64,000 nt of DNA from Sphingobium amiense (lineage in GTDB: Bacteria; Pseudomonadota; Alphaproteobacteria; Sphingomonadales; Sphingomonadaceae): NCBI RefSeq assembly GCF_003967075.1, contig NZ_AP018664.1:124001-188000 (forward strand), given 5' to 3'. The notes under the pieces were generated by a model. That model had not been told where the DNA came from. It made no database searches and saw only the letters and a list, made by a program, of their open reading frames with translations. This document shows positions 54,720 through 60,333 of this stretch, piece by piece (within the stretch, counting starts at the first letter, position 1; each line of letters opens with the position of its first letter). Made by a program: the position numbers and the translations under genes.

Positions 54720-54720
54720 T

Positions 54721-54957
54721 GTGGCTGAGCTATCGAGCGCCATGATCGGGGCCGAGCTTGGTCTTCCGGTTGCCCATCTCGATAGCCACGCGAGCTACAT
54801 CGAGCACTGGCTCACGCTCCTTAAACAAGATGATCGCGCCATCCTCACCGCCGCCGCCAAAGCCGAGGAAGCTTCAAGCCTTCTGCTCAAGCTCGGTGGG
54901 CGGATCACTGCCGATGACAGCGACGAAGCGTCTCGCGACGCCGCGCTTGCCGCCTGA
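54721..54957 (+). pseudogene. ArdC-like antirestriction protein, C-terminal part (copy 1)
   Basis: Resumes the split gene: VAELSSAMIGAELGLPVAHL, then DSHASYIEHWLTLLKQDDRA and ILTAAAKAEEASSLLLKL, matching the end of ArdC proteins and paralleling the tail of copy 2. An ATG at 54661, overlapping the stop of copy 2, puts this tail in a 98-codon open frame, so a short fusion peptide could still be made. It is not an independent gene in origin. Confidence 0.88.
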
Positions 54958-54968
54958 AGGAGGATGTC

Positions 54969-55391
54969 ATGGGCCGATCGGTCAGCTATCCCAGCGGGGC
55001 AATCGTCGCATTCACGGTGCTCAATGTCGAGAACGATGACGACTGGGAATTCGAATATGAGTGGCTTCGCGAGGACCTGCGCGAGCGGGCAGGCAAAGCC
55101 TTTCCTTCCTTGGTCGCACACGACGGCTGGCGAGGCCGTGAGGACCGCGTTCTCATGCGCAATGCCTATGCCGATTTCGGAGTGTCCGTATACGGTGGCC
55201 TCGTCGCGGTGTGGATCGCCGAACGAGACGATGGCGCCTATTGGGACGCCGATTGGCGCACGGCCAGGTCTCCCCGGGCGCAGCGCTGGCTGTCCCAGAT
55301 CGCCGCCCGCTTCGACGCCCTGTTCGGCGATTATGATTGCCTCGGGCACATGTCGAACGGTGAGGGCGTCTATGCAAAGCGGGTAAGCTGA
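54969..55391 (+). CDS. Plasmid protein of unknown function, 140 residues
   Basis: I do not recognise a characterised family. The sequence starts GRSVSYPSGAIVAFTVLNVE and is acidic and Trp-rich (DDDWEFEYEWLREDL; AYWDADWRTARSPRAQRW). No membrane helix or signal peptide. GGAGG 7 bp before the ATG and codon use like the neighbours support a real gene. It lies 11 bp after the ardC tail, probably in the same transcript before the insertion. Such proteins recur in conjugative-plasmid leading regions. Confidence 0.75.
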   Translation: MGRSVSYPSGAIVAFTVLNVENDDDWEFEYEWLREDLRERAGKAFPSLVAHDGWRGREDRVLMRNAYADFGVSVYGGLVAVWIAERDDGAYWDADWRTARSPRAQRWLSQIAARFDALFGDYDCLGHMSNGEGVYAKRVS

Positions 55392-55693
55392 GCGCGAAAG
55401 TCGCAGGTCGTGCTGAGCTCGCTGGCTTTGTCCCTTCTGGCGAACCTGTCTCGACGCCCATGGCCTGTAGCCATGCGAGAGAGGCCCTGGGCCAGCCGTC
55501 AGTCTCCGCAACCCGGCTTGCGCAGGCCCGTGTTGGCCCGGCCCTTTGGGCCATGGGCCTGCCCGCGCCAGCCTGCCCAAGCGGGTTTCCCCTGTCGGGT
55601 GCGGATCCTGCCTCAAGCTGGCCCTGACGGGCTCTCGCCGGCGCAGCCATGAGCGGGTGCGTCAGCCTCACGCCAGTCAGGAGGACAACACCC
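55392..55693. other. Intergenic stretch of 302 bp
   Basis: No convincing gene. Very GC-rich with several short dyads around GGCCCGGCCC and GGGCCATGGGCC (about 55530-55562). The dyads may form RNA hairpins or bind a regulator before the SLOG-family gene. Confidence 0.5.
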
Positions 55694-56647
55694 ATGCACG
55701 CATCATTTACCGACCAACTCGCCGGGCTCGATCTTTCCGGCTTCTCGATCGGACCTGCCCCCGTTTCCACCAACGATTTCCCGGTTCGCGAAGCTGTCGT
55801 CCAGACCCTTGAAGCGATCTGGTCCGATCTTTTTGCCATGGTTTCCGGGACTGCGCTCGAGGCCGACGCCGAGGACCTCGGCTGGGCCTTCGTCAACATC
55901 TTCCACCGTTCCGCGACCCGCAAATCGGCTACCGTGGACCGCGCAACCGACGAAGTCCGCGCGCTCATTGCCACAGCCGATGGATCCGAGATTCACACGC
56001 ACGAACTCGAGACCCAGGTCGAGCGTGCGCAATGCGCCGAAGGGGCCATGCTCGCCCTTGAGGAAATGCGCGAAGTGGCGGCCACTCTCTATCTCAACGA
56101 ATTCGGCTCGTCCTGGAAACCCGTATCGAGTTCGCGCTTCAATCACAGCGTTATGCTCACTTCCGCGCTCGTCGAAGGCCGTGACTTCGTCCGTGCCCGT
56201 TCCGAAGCCAAACGCCGCGCCGCAATGCCCGAAGGCACGCCTGTTATCTTTGCCGGTGGCCGCACGCGCCATCCCAGCGAGCAGGACGCACTCACATTTG
56301 CCAACAATGTCTGGGCGACCCTGGACAAGGTGCATGACCGGGTTCACGACATGGTTCTCGTCCACGGTGGCGATACCAAGGGCGTCGACCGCCTGGCATC
56401 GTCGTGGGCCGAACGGCGCAGCGTCCCGCAAATCAGCTTCTCACTCGACATGCGGCTCGGAGCCCGTGCCGGCTTTAAGCGCAACGAGCGGATGCTCTCG
56501 CTCGACCCGCGCTATGTCGTTGCCTTCCCTGGCAATGGCGTCCTCGAACGCCTGGTGATCGAGGCCAAGGCCCGGCGGATCACGGTCGTCGATCGCCGCG
56601 GTCCGCTCGGCACCAGCCCCAAGGCGCATCTCCCTTCGCCCGGTTGA
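55694..56647 (+). CDS. DUF2493 (SLOG-superfamily) protein
   Basis: A 317-residue protein. The C-terminal half is a DUF2493/YspA-type Rossmann domain: TPVIFAGGRTRHPSEQDALT, then MVLVHGGDTKGVDRLASSWA and RNERMLSLDPRYVVAFPGNG. The N-terminal half (about 1-180) is helical and of unknown role. SLOG domains bind nucleotides or nucleotide-derived ligands, and relatives occur in conflict systems, but plasmid DUF2493 proteins have no proven function. I use the ATG at 55694 with GGAGGACAAC upstream rather than 55649. Confidence 0.82.
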   Translation: MHASFTDQLAGLDLSGFSIGPAPVSTNDFPVREAVVQTLEAIWSDLFAMVSGTALEADAEDLGWAFVNIFHRSATRKSATVDRATDEVRALIATADGSEIHTHELETQVERAQCAEGAMLALEEMREVAATLYLNEFGSSWKPVSSSRFNHSVMLTSALVEGRDFVRARSEAKRRAAMPEGTPVIFAGGRTRHPSEQDALTFANNVWATLDKVHDRVHDMVLVHGGDTKGVDRLASSWAERRSVPQISFSLDMRLGARAGFKRNERMLSLDPRYVVAFPGNGVLERLVIEAKARRITVVDRRGPLGTSPKAHLPSPG

Positions 56648-56664
56648 TGGCCGATCGGCCTTTG

Positions 56665-56689
56665 CGCCAGCGCCGGATTGGCGCTGGCG
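56665..56689. repeat. Perfect 10-bp hairpin after the DUF2493 gene
   Basis: Arms CGCCAGCGCC (56665-56674) and GGCGCTGGCG (56680-56689) with a 5-nt loop, 18 bp after the stop. There is no T tract, so it may act as a transcript-stabilising hairpin or a weak terminator. Confidence 0.5.
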
Positions 56690-56774
56690 TTGCCGGGACA
56701 GAGGAGAGGCGTGCGCCTGCGTGGATGGAGGCAGGCGGATGGTCCGTCCGACCCCATCACTGGAGGAACTTCCC

Positions 56775-57221
56775 ATGGTCGATATGTCCCAGGCGCTGGC
56801 TGATTTCGAGCGGGCCCGCGCCGAAAGCCGTGTGCGCGTCACCACCAAAATCGATCGGCTGAAGCACGCCGTGCTCGCGCCTTTGCGCGAGCTTGGCATT
56901 ACCTCGGTCGAAATCGCCTTCGACGGCTACGGCGACAGTGGCGCAGTCGAACGCATCTTCTCTTATGATGCCGAAAACCAGGAATCCGAACTCCCCGAGG
57001 AGGCGGTGGTTTTGCTTGAAGGCGACGATACGGCCCGAGAAACATCACTGCGCAGCGCGCTCGAAGAGCTCACCTATGCCGCGCTCGAACTCCACCATCC
57101 CGGCTGGGAAAACAATGACGGTGCGGGCGGCGCACTCGAAATCGACGTGGCGCAGGGCAGTTTCATGCTCGACTGCAAGCTTCGCTACACCGCCTACGAT
57201 GACCATTACGACGAGCTGTGA
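56775..57221 (+). CDS. DUF6878-like plasmid protein
   Basis: A 148-residue acidic protein. It starts VDMSQALADFERARAESRVR; a central VEIAFDGYGDSGAVERIF is followed by a helix with ELTYAALELHHPGWENNDGA and ends in YTAYDDHYDEL. The family is common on sphingomonad and other alphaproteobacterial plasmids and has no assigned role. GGAGGAAC stands before the ATG. It lies 10 bp before the next gene. The family name is from memory of the pattern, so treat it as tentative. Confidence 0.7.
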   Translation: MVDMSQALADFERARAESRVRVTTKIDRLKHAVLAPLRELGITSVEIAFDGYGDSGAVERIFSYDAENQESELPEEAVVLLEGDDTARETSLRSALEELTYAALELHHPGWENNDGAGGALEIDVAQGSFMLDCKLRYTAYDDHYDEL

Positions 57222-57231
57222 GGAGGAGGCG

Positions 57232-57660
57232 ATGGCGCATTGCTATTTTCGCGCCCTCTCTTCGGTCCGGAAATGGGGCGGAGTGGTCGAGGACTATCTC
57301 CCGCTCCATCAATGGTTCGACCAGTCAAAGGCGATCCTGGCGGATCCCCGGCATCGCGCGCTGCGGCACCATGCCGAGGGTATATTCATGCTCGAAACGC
57401 TGTTCGGTGCGGCCATCGTCAATGCCGATGGGCGACCCGTTCCGGTGCGCCTTGTGGGCGAGCAGCACGTCCGCGAGGACCTGGGCTCGATCCCCTCCTT
57501 TGCCGATTGGGCACGCCTCATTACGCCGCAGGCTTGGATGCTGCGAGGGCACCGTCTGGACGAGGCCGTTGCGGCGGCGAAAGACCATGCTGCTCCTGGC
57601 GCTGCGCTGTCGGCCGGGGGCTTGCCAGCAGCGGGCGGGGCGGTCCGTCTCGAAATCTGA
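57232..57660 (+). CDS. DUF6915-like plasmid protein
   Basis: A 142-residue protein. It has HCYFRALSSVRKWGGVVEDY and LPLHQWFDQSKAILADPRHR, then LRHHAEGIFMLETLFGAAIV and VRLVGEQHVREDLGSIPSFA. The His-rich HRALRHHAEGIF stretch looks like a possible metal or ligand site. Function unknown; homologues recur beside the previous gene on plasmids. GAGGAGGAGG before the ATG at 57232 sets the start. The Ala/Gly tail may be unstructured. Confidence 0.75.
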   Translation: MAHCYFRALSSVRKWGGVVEDYLPLHQWFDQSKAILADPRHRALRHHAEGIFMLETLFGAAIVNADGRPVPVRLVGEQHVREDLGSIPSFADWARLITPQAWMLRGHRLDEAVAAAKDHAAPGAALSAGGLPAAGGAVRLEI

Positions 57661-57961
57661 GGCTGACCCCCTGGTGGATTCGCTGGAGCAGTGCGACCCG
57701 GCCGATCGGAACACGAACGAGGGCAGGGCACATCTGCTCAAGGCATCGGGCGCAACCCGGCTTCCATGCAAACCTGTCCCTGAAGCAACCCCCGTCGAGA
57801 CGCGCAACCCGGATCGGGTCCGGCCGAGTTGCCGGGCTACGCCCGGCTGCCCGCACCACCCGAACCAGTTCCGGGTTCCCCTCCGGTGCGCTTCGCCGTG
57901 GGCCGCTTCTGCTCGGGTTTGCAGCCGGGATGGACCCGGATGCTCGATCAGGAGAAGACCC
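57661..57961. other. Intergenic stretch of 301 bp upstream of ssb
   Basis: No convincing gene, although a long frame reads through it. Rich in CCCGG-type dyads (around 57825-57925) much like the gap before 55694; these two gaps have the same character. It presumably contains the ssb promoter. Confidence 0.5.
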
Positions 57962-58351
57962 ATGACCAATCTCGTTATCCTCGTCGGCCGCATCGCTCGC
58001 GACCCCGAAACCCGCACCACGCAAGGTGGAACCAGCATCACCTCGATCTCGGTCGTCACCGACCGGCCCGCCCGCAAGGACGGCAAGACCTACAAGGACG
58101 AAAACGGCTACACCGCCAAGGAAAGCGAATTCCACCGCGTCACCTGCTTCAACGGCCTCGGCGAGAACGTCGCCAAGTACTGCACCAAGGGCCAGCTCGT
58201 GACGGTCGAAGGGCGCATCCACTACACGCAGTGGGAAGATCAGAGCGGCACCAAGCGCTACGGCTGCGAGATCATCGCCGACAAGGTGGACTTCCTCACC
58301 AAGGGTCGCACATCGAGCAACGACGGTGCGCCCGACATCGACGAGGACTGA
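57962..58351 (+). CDS. ssb: Single-stranded DNA-binding protein (plasmid type)
   Basis: A 129-residue OB-fold protein: MTNLVILVGRIARDPETRTT, ESEFHRVTCFNGLGENVAKY, KGQLVTVEGRIHYTQWEDQS, and RYGCEIIADKVDFL. It coats single-stranded DNA during transfer and establishment. The tail after the fold is very short and ends NDGAPDIDED, without the DDxIPF-type acidic tip that recruits partner proteins in chromosomal SSB. The long open frame upstream is not coding. It sits in the same strand and region as ArdC and other presumed early-entry genes. Confidence 0.93.
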   Translation: MTNLVILVGRIARDPETRTTQGGTSITSISVVTDRPARKDGKTYKDENGYTAKESEFHRVTCFNGLGENVAKYCTKGQLVTVEGRIHYTQWEDQSGTKRYGCEIIADKVDFLTKGRTSSNDGAPDIDED

Positions 58352-58367
58352 GCGACCGTCCCCTATG

Positions 58368-58409
58368 AAAAGGCCCCGGTGGCACGCGCCGTCGGGGCCT
58401 TTTCTTTTG
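58368..58409 (+). terminator. Rho-independent terminator of ssb
   Basis: Perfect 11-bp arms AAAAGGCCCCG (58368-58378) and CGGGGCCTTTT (58393-58403), then CTTTTG. It lies 16 bp after the ssb stop; the A/T symmetry means it can also serve the convergent gene at 58468. Confidence 0.85.
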
Positions 58410-58467
58410 CTTCCCGGCGTGGGCGGCGGGGCGGGGCATCGAGCCCGCGCCCACCGCCAGAGAGTGT

Positions 58468-58698
58468 TCAGGCGGGGGAGAGCCGCTTGAGAGCGTCCGC
58501 GATCCCGATTGCGAGCGATGCGCGGATAAGCTGCTTAAGCTCTGCCGGTTCGATCGTCTCGGCGCCGCATTCGACGAGAACCTTGCCCAATTCGCCGGCC
58601 GCTTCGTCGCGGAGCCTGGCTTCCTGGGCATCGAGTTCGTCGCGCTGCTCGCGCAGCTTTTTGAGCGCGTTTCGTGCGCTCGGTTTGGACCTGGCCAT
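58468..58698 (-). CDS. Small DUF6437-like protein
   Basis: A 76-residue basic/helical protein: SKPSARNALKKLREQRDELD, AQEARLRDEAAGELGKVLVE, and LKQLIRASLAIGIADALKRL. A coiled-coil front is followed by a compact helix. AAAGGAACATCAC precedes the ATG at 58698. It resembles small conserved plasmid proteins annotated DUF6437; role unknown, possibly DNA-binding. It is convergent with ssb across a shared terminator. Confidence 0.72.
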   Translation of the reverse strand: MARSKPSARNALKKLREQRDELDAQEARLRDEAAGELGKVLVECGAETIEPAELKQLIRASLAIGIADALKRLSPA

Positions 58699-59020
58699 GT
58701 GATGTTCCTTTCGCTGGCCGTTGGTCCCCTCCGCAAGCGATAATGGCAGCTCACCCGCATGTAGGAAAACGGTTTTTGGCGCGAATGGCGGCGCTTCCAC
58801 CAAGCGTTGGAGAGGTCTCTCTCGCAGAAAGACCAAGTGTGATGCGGGCTTTGGGGCCGCGTCAAGGACGATGGGGCCCCACCATTTTTGCCGGGCAAGC
58901 CCGGAAAAAATCGTTTCCCCCATCGCCGCTTCGCGGCCGCGTTCCGCGGTCCCTGACCCGGCCCGTCACCCGCCTCTCGCAGCTCCTGATGCGACGCATC
59001 GAACATCAGGAGGAAAGATC
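58699..59020. other. Divergent intergenic stretch of 322 bp with a long hairpin
   Basis: No convincing gene. It must hold promoters for the small genes on both sides. The hairpin CCGGGC-AA-GCCCGG (58891-58904) is flanked by T5 and A6, which extend the stem with one bulge. The tracts are on the wrong sides for a terminator in either direction. It could be a regulatory site or a replication/transfer-related structure. Confidence 0.5.
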
Positions 59021-59257
59021 ATGTACGCTTCATCGAATATCGCGCAGGGCACGTTCCAGGCAGACCAGGCGGCATTCGTTGCCGCGCTCGACAAGGCGCA
59101 CGCCAGGTCCTTTCACAGCTACTTCACGCAATTTGTTCTGACCGACGATGAGGCTGGCTATATCGCGGTCGACGAGGGCGATTACGGGGCGCTGCCCAAG
59201 GCCATGTTGGACAGGGTCATCGACACCGTGCCGGGTAAGCTCAACGATGAGTTCTGA
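59021..59257 (+). CDS. Small acidic plasmid protein, 78 residues
   Basis: Sequence begins YASSNIAQGTFQADQAAFVA and ends LDRVIDTVPGKLNDEF, with ARSFHSYFTQFVLTDDEAGY in the middle. No family recognised. AGGAGGAAAGATC precedes the ATG, and a strong terminator follows 10 bp after the stop, so this is a small stand-alone gene. Such short acidic proteins in leading regions can be anti-defence factors, but nothing in the sequence proves that. Confidence 0.72.
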   Translation: MYASSNIAQGTFQADQAAFVAALDKAHARSFHSYFTQFVLTDDEAGYIAVDEGDYGALPKAMLDRVIDTVPGKLNDEF

Positions 59258-59266
59258 AACCGCCGT

Positions 59267-59304
59267 AAGGAGGAAGTCCGTTCAGGGCTTCCTCCTTTCT
59301 TTTT
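59267..59304 (+). terminator. Strong rho-independent terminator
   Basis: Perfect 10-bp arms AAGGAGGAAG (59267-59276) and CTTCCTCCTT (59288-59297), an 11-nt loop, then TCTTTTT. It ends the 59021 gene. Confidence 0.88.
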
Positions 59305-59361
59305 GCTCGGCTCCCGATTCTTGGTGACCCGGATGATGCTGGTCGAGCGCGCCAAACGGCG

Positions 59362-59556
59362 TCAGTCGTCGACGCTTGGGGCGTCGAACTCCTCAAGGCG
59401 GTCGGGCATGTCGAGCACCTTCATGGCCGCTGCGGAAATCGCCTCCGCTTTCGTCGGGAAGGCCTCTGCCGAGCTGATCGAAACGCCGTTCGAATAGGTC
59501 ACCGTCGCCTGGAAACCGTTGCCCTTGCGCGTCGCGCTCAGCGTCACGTTCGTCAT
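59362..59556 (-). CDS. Small plasmid protein, 64 residues
   Basis: Sequence: TNVTLSATRKGNGFQATVTY, SNGVSISSAEAFPTKAEAIS, AAAMKVLDMPDRLEEFDAPS. The middle reads like a small beta-beta-alpha fold. GGGAG lies 8 bp before the ATG at 59556, better than the ATG at 59562. No family recognised. It is convergent with the gene at 59021. Confidence 0.6.
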   Translation of the reverse strand: MTNVTLSATRKGNGFQATVTYSNGVSISSAEAFPTKAEAISAAAMKVLDMPDRLEEFDAPSVDD

Positions 59557-60000
59557 CGCCATGCTCCCGGATGGGGGTGCCCACGATGCTCTTATGCCCG
59601 GGGCGTTCACGCTTGGCCTATAGCAGAAACCGCGCTCCAGCGGCACTGTCCTTGCTCCACCAGATGGGAACTTCAAGACCGCCGATCCTGTTCAGGGCAA
59701 GGCACTGGAACGCACCTTTGAAGCTGGGGACAGGGGAGCACACCCTACGCGACGGGTCGCAGGAAAAGGGGGGGAGGAAATGACGAAAATACAGATGCAT
59801 AGGTGCCTTTCTCTGAGATGGCAGCTTCTCCGTCAAAAATGACGTGGGCGAGGGAATGTACGTGGATTTGACCAAAGCCAGACCGAGAATGGCGGGATCC
59901 AGCCAGGTTGCTATGTTCTTGACATGTTCTTAAATCTGACTTAGTGTCGCGCTTGCCTTTCGCAGTGTGAACCGGGCTCCTGACCATAAGGAGTCCGTGC
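59557..60000. other. Non-coding stretch of 444 bp before the transfer genes; candidate transfer-origin region
   Basis: No gene seen. It contains comparatively AT-rich blocks (about 59760-59840 and 59905-59945) and several repeats, and lies directly upstream of an RHH protein, coupling protein and relaxase, the normal place for oriT of a MobF plasmid. I cannot point to a nic sequence from the bases alone. Confidence 0.4.
59913..59931 (+). promoter_or_regulatory. Direct repeats overlapping a consensus -35 before the RHH gene
   Basis: ATGTTCTT occurs twice (59913-59920 and 59924-59931), 11 bp apart, one turn of the helix. Between and across them lies a perfect -35 TTGACA (59919-59924); a weak -10 would fall at about 59941-59946 (TTAGTG). 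Placement about 70 bp before the RHH gene suggests that its product binds here and represses its own operon. Confidence 0.5.
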
Positions 60001-60333
60001 ATGACACGGCCAATCTGTCTCCAGGTTTACATCTCCAGCGAGCTCAGCTCGCTGATCCGCAAGGCCGCCAAGGCCAAGGGGATCAGCATGAGCGAATGGG
60101 TTCGTGCCTTGCTTGCCAATGCCTGCGCAGAGGACGATCTTGCCTCGCGCCTCGACACTTCCATCGAGCGCATCTCGCGCCGCTCGGTATTCCTCATGGT
60201 CGGGGTTGATGCGCTGCTGGCAGGGCATCCCGATCACGCTCTGCGCGGTCGGGCTCATCAGGCCTATGCGCGCAAGTGCAAGGAGCTCGGTCTCTCCACG
60301 TCCGCCGGCGAGGGAGGTTCCGATGAAGCGTAA
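60001..60333 (+). CDS. Ribbon-helix-helix relaxosome-type protein
   Basis: A 110-residue protein. The N-terminal RHH motif PICLQVYISSELSSLIRKAA, then KAKGISMSEWVRALLANACA, is the classic MetJ/Arc-like DNA-binding unit (about residues 3-42). The C-terminal part is helical. Its position before traD and the relaxase suggests it is the accessory protein that binds oriT and regulates the operon. It overlaps traD by 11 bp. Repeats upstream are probable binding sites. Confidence 0.78.
   Translation: MTRPICLQVYISSELSSLIRKAAKAKGISMSEWVRALLANACAEDDLASRLDTSIERISRRSVFLMVGVDALLAGHPDHALRGRAHQAYARKCKELGLSTSAGEGGSDEA

Larger units (their letters stand above)
48128..54720 (+). mobile_element. 6.6-kb three-recombinase element inserted in ardC, carrying its own ardC
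   Basis: Lies exactly between the two parts of ardC copy 1. The ends carry imperfect inverted repeats TATCTGGACAGTC (48129-48141) and GACTGTCAGGATA (54707-54719), 11 of 13 matching. The flanking hexamers GTCGCC and GTGGCT, coding the same two residues, resemble the unmatched coupling sequences left by some tyrosine recombinases. Content: three overlapping tyrosine-recombinase genes and one intact ardC. The arrangement recalls RIT (recombinases in trio) elements, but these proteins are clearly longer. Confidence 0.82.

Noticed and set aside
54661..54957. Independent small gene after ardC copy 2
   Set aside because: From 54721 it is the tail of the split ardC copy 1; the ATG overlap is a by-product of the element end.
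57218..57961. Long N-terminal extension of SSB
   Set aside because: The open frame is out of frame with the gene at 57232 and has no SSB-like features; the ATG at 57962 matches the family start.
58885..58910. Hairpin with T5 and A6 as a bidirectional terminator
   Set aside because: The T tract precedes and the A tract follows the hairpin on the plus strand, so in neither direction does a U tract follow the stem; kept only as a structural repeat.
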